DNA from: Amycolatopsis sp. CA-126428
Lineage (GTDB): Bacteria > Actinomycetota > Actinomycetes > Mycobacteriales > Pseudonocardiaceae
Assembly: GCF_002904335.1 (NCBI RefSeq)
Contig: NZ_PPHF01000098.1
Coordinates: forward strand, 1-64,000
Length of the DNA stretch: 64,000 nucleotides
Direction: 5' to 3'
Shown: positions 42,883-51,648 of the stretch, one piece after another
Position numbering within the stretch: the stretch's first letter is position 1
How the letters are laid out: the number at the start of each line of letters is the position of its first letter
The notes under the pieces: model-generated
Told to the model about the DNA's origin: nothing
Databases searched by the model: none
What the model saw: only the letters and a program-made list of their open reading frames with translations
Made by a program: the position numbers and the translations under genes

Positions 42883-44505
42883 TCACCCCGCAGGCAGGAA
42901 GGACAGGTCGCCTATTTCGGTCATGAACTGCCCGTCCGCGTCGCCCAGCTGGGTGATCCAGACGATGAAGTACTCGCCCTGCGTCGGCTGGGCCAGCGGG
43001 ATCGTCGTCTCGCCGTCCTTCAGGTCGCCGTTGCCGACCACCTTCGTGTCGGCCAGCTCGGGGTTCTTCCCGGTCGCCGACCGGATCTCGACCTTGGTGC
43101 CCGGGGTGCCCCCGATGACCTTCACCTGGCTGAGGTTGATCGGGTTTTCGAACGCGACGAGCAGCCCGACACCCGGCTTGATGGTGGGGAACTGCTGCTT
43201 GTACTTCTCGGTCCGCCACACCGTCTCGGGCTTGCCGTCGGTCGCGAACTTCGCCCGGCCGGTGTTGTCGCCCTTGCCCTCGGGGTTGTAGACGGCCACC
43301 GACTGCGGGGGCACCGCGGCGCCCACGGACGGCGAAGGCGGCGGGGCCGGGGCCGACGACGGCGGGGGCTGCGTCCCGTTCTGCTGGCTCGACGCCGGCG
43401 GCGCGGCGACGTTGATCGACGGCCCGCTCGCCTTCGAATCACCCTGGAAGACGTTGATCAGCATCAGGCCGCCCCAGGCGAGGATGATGACGGTCGCGAC
43501 CACCAGGACCGTGACGCCGAGGGCGAGCTTGCGCCGCCGGGCGACGTCCTTGACCGGCTTCTTCGTCGTCCAGATCGTGCCGTCCGGCTCGGCGGCGTCC
43601 CCGCCGACGGCCTTGATCAGCTGGGTGCGTTCCTCTTCCTCGGCCACCTGGTCGAGGACGCGCAGGATGGCCGCGCTGGTGCGGATGCCGCCGTTGCCGC
43701 CGTCCTCGATCGTGCGGACGGCCAGCGACGACAGATCGGCCGGCACCGTCGGCACCAGCTGGCGCGGCGGGACGATCCGGTTCTGCGGCGTCATCGGGGC
43801 CGCGGGGATTGCAGGCGGGCCGCCGGGCAGCGCCCAGCGGCCGGTCAGCAGCAGGTACAGGACCGCGCCGAGCGCCTTGACGTCGTCGCGCAGCGTCGCC
43901 TCCGGCAGCGGGCCGGGGAACGCGAGCTTGAGCGCGCCGCTCGGCGTCAGCCGCAGGCGCTGGGGGTGGTCGAGGCCGAGGACGAGCCCGTTCTGGTGGG
44001 CCTGCTCGACGGCTTCGGCCAGCGCCTGCACCATCCGCGCGGCCGCAGCGGGCGCCACCGGCCGTTGCGCGACGAGGTCGACCAGGTCGCTGCCCTTGGT
44101 CCACTCCGCGACGACGACACCGAGCAGGCCTTCGCTCGAGGTGATGCCGCTGCCGAGGGCGAGCACGTCCAGCACGCGGGCGACGCCGCCGTGGCCGAAC
44201 TTAGAAGCGTGCGTCGCGCGCTCCAGCGTCCGCCGGGCCAGCCGGGCGGCTTCGGGGTCCGCCGGGTCGCCGACCAGCAAGGTCAGCGCGACGTCCCGCT
44301 TCAGCTGCCCGTCCCGGGCACGCCAGAGGTGCGCGTCACCCCGCTCGTCCACGCCGAACTGCGCGAGGAGGCGGTAGCGGCCGTCGCCGACCACGCGCCC
44401 GGGGGCCAGCGATCCGACCTGGGCCTTGCCCACGTGGTTCGCACCCCCCGCCTGTTCGCTCCGCCTCGTGTCCACCCGCACGCTCCCGTTAGCTCCCCGC
44501 TCCAA
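42883..44505 (-). CDS. membrane pseudokinase, MurJ partner (Rv3910 C-terminal part equivalent)
   Basis: The 540-residue protein has a protein-kinase-like domain (about 30-270: VVGDGRYRLLAQFGVDERGD start), but key residues are gone. The lysine strand reads DVALTLLV, the catalytic HRD region reads LVLGLDHPQRLRL, and DFG reads AFPG, so it is a pseudokinase. A transmembrane helix follows (TVLVVATVIILAWGGLMLIN, about 345-365), then a Pro/Ser linker and an external domain resembling a discoidin/NPCBM sandwich (YNPEGKGDNTGRAKFATDGK, about 400-540). In Mycobacterium the pseudokinase is fused to MurJ and is bound by FhaA; here it is a separate gene 49 bp after murJ. Confidence 0.88.
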   Translation of the reverse strand: MERGANGSVRVDTRRSEQAGGANHVGKAQVGSLAPGRVVGDGRYRLLAQFGVDERGDAHLWRARDGQLKRDVALTLLVGDPADPEAARLARRTLERATHASKFGHGGVARVLDVLALGSGITSSEGLLGVVVAEWTKGSDLVDLVAQRPVAPAAAARMVQALAEAVEQAHQNGLVLGLDHPQRLRLTPSGALKLAFPGPLPEATLRDDVKALGAVLYLLLTGRWALPGGPPAIPAAPMTPQNRIVPPRQLVPTVPADLSSLAVRTIEDGGNGGIRTSAAILRVLDQVAEEEERTQLIKAVGGDAAEPDGTIWTTKKPVKDVARRRKLALGVTVLVVATVIILAWGGLMLINVFQGDSKASGPSINVAAPPASSQQNGTQPPPSSAPAPPPSPSVGAAVPPQSVAVYNPEGKGDNTGRAKFATDGKPETVWRTEKYKQQFPTIKPGVGLLVAFENPINLSQVKVIGGTPGTKVEIRSATGKNPELADTKVVGNGDLKDGETTIPLAQPTQGEYFIVWITQLGDADGQFMTEIGDLSFLPAG

Positions 44506-44554
44506 GGTTACCCAGAATACGACGCGGGAGTCGTCGCCTTCCGTACCGCAATCG

Positions 44555-47350
44555 TTACCGGCGCTTGATCAACCGGGTGAACCTCGAAGTGGCCGGCTGG
44601 AGCTCCTCCACCTTGAGGGCCATGAGCACGCCGAACGAGACGACGATGCCCACCACGCTCTGCAGCAGCAGCTTCGCCCAGGCGCCCAGCCGCGGCCCGA
44701 AGAAGTCCGGCACGAGCTTGCCGGCGACCCACGCCGCGGCCACCCCGAGGACGCTCGCCACGACCGTGAACAGAATCACGCCGATCACCCGCTTGCTGCG
44801 CAAGTTGCCCAGCGTCACCCACAGCCAAACCTGGCCGAGGATCGCGCCGACCACGAACGTCAGCGCGTTGACCATCATCACGCCGAGCACGACGTTGTCC
44901 GGCGCCAGCAACACCGGGCACAGGTACAGCAGCGGCACCTTGACCAGCGTCATCACGATCATGATCAGCGTCGGCGTGCGGGCGTCCTTCATTGCGTAGA
45001 ACACGCGCATCTGCAGCATCACCAGCGCGTACGGCAGCAGGGCGAACGCGGAGATCGCCAGCGCGTCGCCGAGCCGCTCGGCCGTGTCGAGCGTGCCCTT
45101 GCCGAAGGTGAACAGCGCGATGCCGATCGAGCCGCCGACCACGGTCATCACCGCGGAGATCGGCACGAGCATCACCGTCGAGATCCGGGACGCGTACGAC
45201 AGGTCGCCGATCAGCTTCTTGTGGTCGCCGTCGGCGGCCGCGCGGCTCATCCGCGGCATGATCGCCGTCAGCAGGGAGACACCGATGACGCCGTACGGCA
45301 GCTGGAAGAGCAGCCAGGCGTTGCTGTAGGCCGTCACCCCACCGGGCGAACCGCTGGTCAGCACGCGCGTGTTGATCGTGTAGCCGATCTGGCTCACCGC
45401 GACGTAGCCGAGGATCCACAGGGCGAGGCCGCCGAACTCCTTCATCTGCTTGTCGATGCCCCAGCGCCACTTGAACCGGAAGCCGGACCGCAGCAGCGGC
45501 GGCACCAGCAGCAGCGCCTGGGCGACGATGCCGCCGGTGACGCCGATGCCCAGCGTCAGCACCTTGGGGTCGGTGATCGAGACGTGGCCGGTGTCGATGT
45601 CGCCCGGCATGATCCAGACGACCAGGATCGTGAGGATGACGACCAGGTTGTTGACCACCGGCGCCCACGCCGTCGGCCCGAAGATCTGCTTGGCGTTGAG
45701 CACGGCCGAGAGCAGCGCGAACACGCCGTAGAAGAAGATCTCCGGCAGCAGGAGGTAGGCGAACGCGGTGGTGAGGTCCGCGCTCGCCGCGCCGGACGAG
45801 TCGACATAGAGACTCGTGAACGCCGGTGCCGCGATCACCGCCACCACCGTGCCGACCAGCAGCAGCGAGAACGCCACCGTGATCAGGCGCTGGGTGTAGG
45901 CCGTGCCGCCGTCGGGGTCGTCCTGCGAGCGCACCAGCAACGGCACCACGACGCTGGCGAGCACGCCACCCATCAGCAGCTCGAAGATGATGTTCGGCAT
46001 CGTGTTGGCGACGTTGAACGAGTCGTTCGCGATGCCCTGGCCGATCGCGCCGACCAGCAGCAGCTTCCACAGGAAGCCGGTGATCCGGCTGATCAGCGAG
46101 GCGATGGCCATCCGGCCGGACGCCTTCGCCAGCGACGGCGCCTTGGCCGGGGCCTCCGGCGCTTCTCCGTCCGGGCGGGGCTTGACCAGCGGCCCCTTGA
46201 GCGCCGGCATGACCTGGGTGGCCAGCGCGTCGTACGGCCGCATGACGTCGGGGTCGGCGACCGGCCAGCGCGAGTTCATCGGGACGCCGGCGGTGCGCGG
46301 GATGAACCGCGTCGCCTCCGGGTCGGGTGGGCGCGGGGCCTGCTGCGCCTCCTCCTGCCACGGCCGGACGGGCGCCGGACGCCGGGAGCCGCGCCCGCGG
46401 GGCGGGACGGGCGTGCCCGGCGGCGGGGTGCCGGGGCCCGGCACCGGACTGCCCGGCGGCGGGGTCGAGGGCGGTGGCAGCGGCGGCGGCCCGGACGGCT
46501 GCGGCAGCCGCCCCTGCAGCGACGCGCTCTGCTGCGGCGGCGGCCCGGGCGGGCCCGCCGGGTGCGGCAGGTTCGGGGGCGGCACCGGCGGCACCGGCGG
46601 CACCGGCTGGATGCGCGTGGGTGCCGGGCCCGCGCCGCGCGGGGGCGGGCCGCCGCGCGGCGGCTGAGGCGGGCCCTGCGGCGGCGGGACGCGCCGGGCC
46701 GGCCGCCCGTCCCGGCCGGGGCCGTCGTCGCCTACCGGACGCTGCTCGCGTACCGGACGGCCGTCTCGGGGGAGTACGTCTTCGCCTGCCGGGCGGCCGT
46801 CGCGCAGGGGACGGCCGTCTCGCGGAGGGGCGTCTTCGCCTGCCGGACGCCCGTCGCGCAAGGGACGGCCGTCTCGAGGCGGCCCCTCCTCGCCTGCCGG
46901 GCGGTCCCGGACCGGAGCCTCGTCGTGGGCGGGCCAGCCGTCGTCGCGGGCGGGGCGGGGTGGGGCGTCATCGCGGGCGGGGCGCTGGCCACGAGGCGGG
47001 GCGTCTTCGCGCCCGCGCCGCTGGTCGCGGGCCGGGCGGCGGGGCGGGACGTCGTCGCGGACCGGGCGCTGGTCGCGGACCGTGGCGTCGTCGGGAGCCG
47101 GCATCTTGCGCGGGTGGCCGTTGCGGGGCGGCTGGCGGCGGCCGCGCTCCGGGGGTGGAGGCGGCGGCTGCTGGCGGCGGACCGGCTGTGCTGGCTGTGC
47201 TGCTCGCGGGGGCCCGTCGCCCCGTTGCGGGGGCGGGGGGCCTTCGCGCCGAGGACGACCCGCACGCTCGGGTGGTAAGCCCGGCTCTCTCTCCAACGCG
47301 TGCCCAATCCTCGGTGCTCTACTCCGGTGCCGCGGCCCGGTGCCGCGCAC
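44555..47350 (-). CDS. murJ: lipid II flippase MurJ (MviN) with long disordered N-terminal extension
   Basis: The 931-residue protein has a flippase core from about residue 400 to the end with about 14 hydrophobic helices, starting MAIASLISRITGFLWKLLLV and DSFNVANTMPNIIFELLMGG, with the NTMPN and GGVLASVVVPLLV signatures of MurJ. It moves lipid II across the membrane for peptidoglycan synthesis. The first 390 residues are Pro/Arg/Asp-rich and carry four 18-residue tandem repeats. The start is uncertain because the extension is not conserved; a shorter form could begin at an internal start. DUF6049 (47403) precedes it and the pseudokinase follows. Confidence 0.9.
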   Translation of the reverse strand: MRGTGPRHRSRAPRIGHALEREPGLPPERAGRPRREGPPPPQRGDGPPRAAQPAQPVRRQQPPPPPPERGRRQPPRNGHPRKMPAPDDATVRDQRPVRDDVPPRRPARDQRRGREDAPPRGQRPARDDAPPRPARDDGWPAHDEAPVRDRPAGEEGPPRDGRPLRDGRPAGEDAPPRDGRPLRDGRPAGEDVLPRDGRPVREQRPVGDDGPGRDGRPARRVPPPQGPPQPPRGGPPPRGAGPAPTRIQPVPPVPPVPPPNLPHPAGPPGPPPQQSASLQGRLPQPSGPPPLPPPSTPPPGSPVPGPGTPPPGTPVPPRGRGSRRPAPVRPWQEEAQQAPRPPDPEATRFIPRTAGVPMNSRWPVADPDVMRPYDALATQVMPALKGPLVKPRPDGEAPEAPAKAPSLAKASGRMAIASLISRITGFLWKLLLVGAIGQGIANDSFNVANTMPNIIFELLMGGVLASVVVPLLVRSQDDPDGGTAYTQRLITVAFSLLLVGTVVAVIAAPAFTSLYVDSSGAASADLTTAFAYLLLPEIFFYGVFALLSAVLNAKQIFGPTAWAPVVNNLVVILTILVVWIMPGDIDTGHVSITDPKVLTLGIGVTGGIVAQALLLVPPLLRSGFRFKWRWGIDKQMKEFGGLALWILGYVAVSQIGYTINTRVLTSGSPGGVTAYSNAWLLFQLPYGVIGVSLLTAIMPRMSRAAADGDHKKLIGDLSYASRISTVMLVPISAVMTVVGGSIGIALFTFGKGTLDTAERLGDALAISAFALLPYALVMLQMRVFYAMKDARTPTLIMIVMTLVKVPLLYLCPVLLAPDNVVLGVMMVNALTFVVGAILGQVWLWVTLGNLRSKRVIGVILFTVVASVLGVAAAWVAGKLVPDFFGPRLGAWAKLLLQSVVGIVVSFGVLMALKVEELQPATSRFTRLIKRR
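46691..46906 (-). repeat. four tandem 54-bp repeats inside murJ
   Basis: Four consecutive 54-bp units (46853-46906, 46799-46852, 46745-46798, 46691-46744, in coding order) encode 18-residue repeats: DRPAGEEGPPRDGRPLRD, GRPAGEDAPPRDGRPLRD, GRPAGEDVLPRDGRPVRE, QRPVGDDGPGRDGRPARR. Units 1 and 2 differ at only a few bases, pointing to recent expansion. Confidence 0.85.
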
Positions 47351-47402
47351 GTGCGGACCAAGGGTAATCGCGAACCGCCCGGAACACTCGAAGGCCGAGC
47401 GA

Positions 47403-49556
47403 TCAGGCCACGACGTCGCGGCCCGCGCGGGCGTCCTTCACCCGCCGGTAGATCCGCCGGGAAGCGAGCAGAAGCAGGGCCACACCTGCGGCGACGGTCG
47501 CAATGATGGTGATCGCGCCGTACTCGGTGGACGTCAGTTCGAACCGCGCGGATGACCCGAGCGGGGTACCGGTGGGCGTGCGCAACGACACATCGACGCT
47601 GAACCGGCCGGCCCGCAGCGCCTCCACCGGGAGGAAGTAGTTCTTGCCGCCGCTGGCCGGGAAGAACCGGTCCTGGGCGTCCCCCGGGCGCAGGCCGGTG
47701 TTGTTGTCGAGGGCGAACCGGGCGTTGATCCCGACCGGCAGGTCGTTGCTGACGTACACCGGCAGCGGCGAGTTGCCGGACGCCAGCGCGATGGTCTGCT
47801 TCGGCTGCGAGACGGTCACCCGCCCGCTGATCGCCGTCAGGTCGGCCTGGGCGTTCGTGGTCGCGGCGTCCGCCGGCAGGCCCCGCCACGCCGTGGAGGC
47901 GCCACGCAGCTCGGCCAGCCGGATCGGCTCGACGACGTCGTCCGGTTTCACCCGTTTGGTCGGGTCGAGCTGCATCGCGGACGCCAGCCCGGTGGCTTTC
48001 ACGTCGAGCCCGGCCAGCGTCGAGACGACGTCGGGGTCGACGCCCGTGGCCGGGACCGGGCCGCCGTCGCCGACCGAGCCGGAGGTCGCCGGGACGGCGG
48101 CGAGCAACGTCGGCAGCGGGGTCGCGGTGACCAGGCCGGTGTTCAGGAACTCCCCGACCTGCTGCAGGTAGGTGGTGAACTCCTCGGCCGCGGCGTCCCA
48201 GCGCCGCGGCGGCGCGACCAGCAGGTGGTCCGGCCGCTGCTGCCCCGCGGCCAGGCCCAGCCCGGCGCGGAAGGCGAGGGCGCCGAGGCCGTTCTGGCCG
48301 GCGACCGCCCGCTCGGTCGTGGCGGGCACGGTGACCGAACCGGGCACGGTCGGGACGCCCGTCATCGCGGCGGTGATCAGCGAGTCGGTCGGCTGCACGC
48401 GGACGGTGCTGCCCTGCACCGTGACGCCGCCGCCGGCCGCGGCGGGCGCGAGCTTGCCCACGTCGGTGAGGAGGGTCTTCACGCCGGCCTCGGTGAGCGC
48501 GGTGAGCGCCGACGCGCTGGGTGTGCCGTCCGGCCAGAGCACGCCGGTCTGCGGGATGACGTCGGTCAGCTCCTGGATGGTCGCGGTGCCGGTCGCCGCC
48601 CGGGCGACCAGGCTCGTGTCGCCGGGCCGGATCCGGGTGAGCGCGTCGAGGTCGGCATCGGCGAACGGCAGCGCCACCACGCAGTGGCCGCCGACCAGGG
48701 TGCGGAGCTCGGACAGCCACGTCTTCGCGGCCTCGGCGCCCTTGCCGTCGACGTTGCCGGCGTCGGTGTGGACGAGGTAGCCGCGGGTCATCGCGTCGAC
48801 GGTGGCGAGCAGGTCCGGGTCGAGCGCGAAGCACATCGACTTCGCGAGGTTGGCGTTGGTCCGCACGGCCGACGACGCCGACGTGACCAGCGCGTTCAGC
48901 CGGCCGTCCCCGCTGATCTCGGCGGCCAGCCGGTCGTCGGCCAGCACCACCGGGCTGCCGTACGGCGCCGCGTAGACGTGCGGGACGTTGCTGGTCAGCG
49001 GCCAAAGCAGGGTCATGCTCGGTGCCGCACCGGTCCGCCCGCCCGTCTTGCCCGGGCCGGCCAGCACCGGCATCAGCATGCTGACCGCGCCGAGCCGCGC
49101 GGGCCCGCCGAACTCGGGGGTGCCGTTGACGTTGACCAGCAGCGGGTAGACGCCGGGGAGGGAGAACCGGTTCGCCCGCGGCCCGGTCAGGGGCACGGTG
49201 ATGGTCAGCGGCGCGCTCTGCCCCGGCTCCAGCACGTCGGCGACCGACGTGAAGTCGGTCAGCGGGTTGTCCCTGACGACCGCGCCGGACAGCACGTCGC
49301 CGACCCCGCGTTCGGTCGTCGCCCGGTCCCCCACCTGCAGCCGCACCTGCGGCCTGGTGACGCGGCGGTCGCCGGTGTTGGTCACCGTGCCGGTGACGGT
49401 CAGCGTCGTCGTCGAGCTCGTGATCACCCGCGGGCTGAGCCCGGCCAGGTCGACGCGCAGGCGCGCGCCCTCCTGCGCCTGGGCCACCGTCGCGCCGGCG
49501 AAGGCGGGGACGGCCAGGAAGAGGACGGACAGGAAGGCTGCGGCGAACCGCTTCAC
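47403..49556 (-). CDS. DUF6049 family secreted, membrane-anchored protein (Rv3909-like)
   Basis: The 717-residue protein has a signal peptide (FAAAFLSVLFLAVPAFAGAT, cleavage near AQAQ), a large external part, and a C-terminal transmembrane anchor (ITIIATVAAGVALLLLASRR) with a basic cytoplasmic end. The central region contains PVLAGPGKTGGRTGA and several Thr/Val-rich beta segments (for example RLRVDLAGLSPRVITSSTTT). It lies between the NUDIX and murJ genes as in mycobacteria, where the homologue is Rv3909. An envelope-assembly role with MurJ is inferred from conserved position. Its start overlaps the NUDIX stop (ATGA). Confidence 0.88.
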   Translation of the reverse strand: MKRFAAAFLSVLFLAVPAFAGATVAQAQEGARLRVDLAGLSPRVITSSTTTLTVTGTVTNTGDRRVTRPQVRLQVGDRATTERGVGDVLSGAVVRDNPLTDFTSVADVLEPGQSAPLTITVPLTGPRANRFSLPGVYPLLVNVNGTPEFGGPARLGAVSMLMPVLAGPGKTGGRTGAAPSMTLLWPLTSNVPHVYAAPYGSPVVLADDRLAAEISGDGRLNALVTSASSAVRTNANLAKSMCFALDPDLLATVDAMTRGYLVHTDAGNVDGKGAEAAKTWLSELRTLVGGHCVVALPFADADLDALTRIRPGDTSLVARAATGTATIQELTDVIPQTGVLWPDGTPSASALTALTEAGVKTLLTDVGKLAPAAAGGGVTVQGSTVRVQPTDSLITAAMTGVPTVPGSVTVPATTERAVAGQNGLGALAFRAGLGLAAGQQRPDHLLVAPPRRWDAAAEEFTTYLQQVGEFLNTGLVTATPLPTLLAAVPATSGSVGDGGPVPATGVDPDVVSTLAGLDVKATGLASAMQLDPTKRVKPDDVVEPIRLAELRGASTAWRGLPADAATTNAQADLTAISGRVTVSQPKQTIALASGNSPLPVYVSNDLPVGINARFALDNNTGLRPGDAQDRFFPASGGKNYFLPVEALRAGRFSVDVSLRTPTGTPLGSSARFELTSTEYGAITIIATVAAGVALLLLASRRIYRRVKDARAGRDVVA

Positions 49557-50107
49557 TCGGGGGCTCCCTCAGGGGCGTGCTCGTCTCGTCCGAGGACGTC
49601 CGGGCGCGCGAAAAGTTCCTTGTACATCTGACTGGCCTTCCGGACGAGCTTGCGCTCGTCGGAGTAGGCGAGTTTGGTCTCCAGCTCGGCCAGCGGGACC
49701 CAGGCCACCTCGGTGACCTCGACGTCTTCGTCGGAAAGCTCACCGCCGAGCGCTTCGAGCAGGAAGTGGTGCACGGTCTTGTGGATGCGCCGCTTCTCGG
49801 CCACGAACCAGTAGTCGATGGTGCCCAGTGGCCGTGTGACGCGCGCGGAGATGCCGGTTTCCTCCTTCACCTCGCGCACAGCCGTCTGTTCCACCGTCTC
49901 ACCGTCCTCGATGTGGCCCTTGGGCAGCGACCACAGCAGTCTGCCGTGCCGGTCGAGCCGGCCGATCAGCACCGCCTGTTCGCGCGCCGCGTCCACCACG
50001 AGGCCACCGGCCGACGTCTCGTCGACCGTGGTCAGGCGCCTGCCGCGCTGCCGCCTGCGCCGCCTGCGCGGCTTCGAGGCGCCGGGGCGGCCGGCTGATC
50101 CAGACAT
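49553..50107 (-). CDS. NUDIX hydrolase (MutT4-like)
   Basis: The 184-residue protein carries the complete NUDIX box GHIEDGETVEQTAVREVKEETG with its REVKEE core (about residues 67-89). The first 30 residues are extremely basic (SKPRRRRRRQRGRRL) and may contact nucleic acid. It hydrolyses nucleoside diphosphate derivatives; mycobacterial MutT4 (Rv3908) at the same locus is the closest analogue. It heads the minus-strand NUDIX-DUF6049-murJ-pseudokinase-sigM-trx series and is divergent from pcnA. Confidence 0.92.
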   Translation of the reverse strand: MSGSAGRPGASKPRRRRRRQRGRRLTTVDETSAGGLVVDAAREQAVLIGRLDRHGRLLWSLPKGHIEDGETVEQTAVREVKEETGISARVTRPLGTIDYWFVAEKRRIHKTVHHFLLEALGGELSDEDVEVTEVAWVPLAELETKLAYSDERKLVRKASQMYKELFARPDVLGRDEHAPEGAPE

Positions 50108-50208
50108 GCTGCGATGCTAGAGCAAACGGTTGCCCCGGTAGGCTGGCTCTCCGTGTCCGTGTCCGGCGGTGCCTGGAGCAATCGCACCTGGAACGTAGTG
50201 GGATTTTC

Positions 50209-51645
50209 GTGAACGACGTGGTCGACAAGCAGGTGGCGGAGCTGATGCAGGTCTCCCCGCTGGCCGAGGAGCTGGCGGAACGGTTCGCCAAGGCGGGGCA
50301 CCGCCTGTACCTCGTGGGCGGCAGCGTGCGAGACGCGCTGCTCGGCCGCCGCTCCGGCGACCTCGATTTCACCACGGACGCGCGGCCCGACCGGGTGCTG
50401 AAGATCGTCAGCGGCTGGGGCGACGCGGTCTGGGACGTCGGGATCGCCTTCGGCACGGTCGGTGTGACGAAGAAGGGCATGCAGCTCGAGATCACCACGT
50501 TCCGCGCCGACACCTACGACCGCGTCGGCCGCAACCCCGAGGTCACCTTCGGCGACAGCATCGAGGGCGACCTGCTGCGCCGCGACTTCACGGTCAACGC
50601 GATGGCCGTGGAGTTGGCGTCCAAGACGTTCATCGACCCGCACGACGGGCTGAGCGCCCTGCGGGAGCGGATCCTGGACACCCCGGCGACGCCGCAGGAG
50701 TCGTTCGCCGACGACCCGCTGCGGATGCTGCGCGCGGCCCGCTTCGCCGCGCAGCTGGACTTCACCGCGGCGCCGCGGGTGGTCGACGCGATGACGTCGA
50801 TGGCGGAGGAGATCGACCGGATCACCGCCGAGCGGGTGCAGGCCGAGCTGTCGAAGCTGCTGCTGGCGGCCGATCCGCGCCCGGGCCTGGAGCTGCTGGT
50901 CGAGACCGGGCTGGCCGACCGGGTGGTGCCCGAAGTGTCCGGCATGCGGCTGGCGATCGACGAGCACCACCAGCACAAAGACGTCTACCAGCACTCGCTG
51001 ACCGTGCTCGCCCAGGCGATCGACCTGGAGACTTCGCACGAGCCGACGTCCGAGCCCGATCTGATCCTGCGGCTGGCGGCGCTGCTGCACGACGTCGGCA
51101 AGCCGGCGACGCGGGAGTTCCAAGAGGGCGGCGGCGTCAGCTTCCACCACCACGAGGTGGTCGGCGCGCGGATGGCCCGCAAACGTTTGCGGGCGCTGAA
51201 GTTCTCCAAGGAGATCGTCGACGACGTCTCCCAGCTCGTGTTCCTCCACCTGCGGTTCCACGGCTACGGCAAGGGCGAGTGGACGGACTCGGCGGTCCGC
51301 CGGTACGTCACCGACGCCGGGCCCCTGCTGACCCGGCTGCACAAGCTGGTTCGCGCCGACTGCACCACCCGCAACCGCCGGAAGGCGGCCGCGCTGCAGG
51401 CGACCTACGACGACCTCGAGGCCCGGATCGCCGCGCTCAAGGCCAAGGAGGACCTCGACCGCGTGCGGCCGGACCTCAACGGCGAGCAGATCATGGCGCT
51501 GCTCGGCCTCCAGCCGGGACCGGACGTCGGGAAGGCGTGGAAGTTCCTCAAGGAGCTGCGCCTGGACCGCGGGCCGCTGGACCACGACGAGGCGGTCGCC
51601 GAGCTGAAGAAGTGGGCCGCGGAAAACGGCGTCGGGAACGCGTGA
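50209..51645 (+). CDS. pcnA: CCA tRNA nucleotidyltransferase
   Basis: The 478-residue protein has the class II nucleotidyltransferase head (RLYLVGGSVRDALLGRRSGD, then the DLDFTTDARP metal aspartates), the RRDFTVNAMAVELASKTFID segment, the PLRMLRAARFAAQLDF neck and a C-terminal HD domain (LAALLHDVGKPATRE, VSFHHHEVVGARMA). It adds or repairs the CCA tail of tRNAs, which are often not encoded here (the tRNA-Ile in this window lacks CCA). GTG 50209 is preceded by a weak GGGA site. Position matches Rv3907c. Confidence 0.95.
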   Translation: MNDVVDKQVAELMQVSPLAEELAERFAKAGHRLYLVGGSVRDALLGRRSGDLDFTTDARPDRVLKIVSGWGDAVWDVGIAFGTVGVTKKGMQLEITTFRADTYDRVGRNPEVTFGDSIEGDLLRRDFTVNAMAVELASKTFIDPHDGLSALRERILDTPATPQESFADDPLRMLRAARFAAQLDFTAAPRVVDAMTSMAEEIDRITAERVQAELSKLLLAADPRPGLELLVETGLADRVVPEVSGMRLAIDEHHQHKDVYQHSLTVLAQAIDLETSHEPTSEPDLILRLAALLHDVGKPATREFQEGGGVSFHHHEVVGARMARKRLRALKFSKEIVDDVSQLVFLHLRFHGYGKGEWTDSAVRRYVTDAGPLLTRLHKLVRADCTTRNRRKAAALQATYDDLEARIAALKAKEDLDRVRPDLNGEQIMALLGLQPGPDVGKAWKFLKELRLDRGPLDHDEAVAELKKWAAENGVGNA

Positions 51646-51648
51646 GCC

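Noticed and set aside
46691..46906. CRISPR-like regular repeats
   Set aside because: The 54-bp units are directly adjacent without spacers and stay in frame within murJ, so they are coding tandem repeats.
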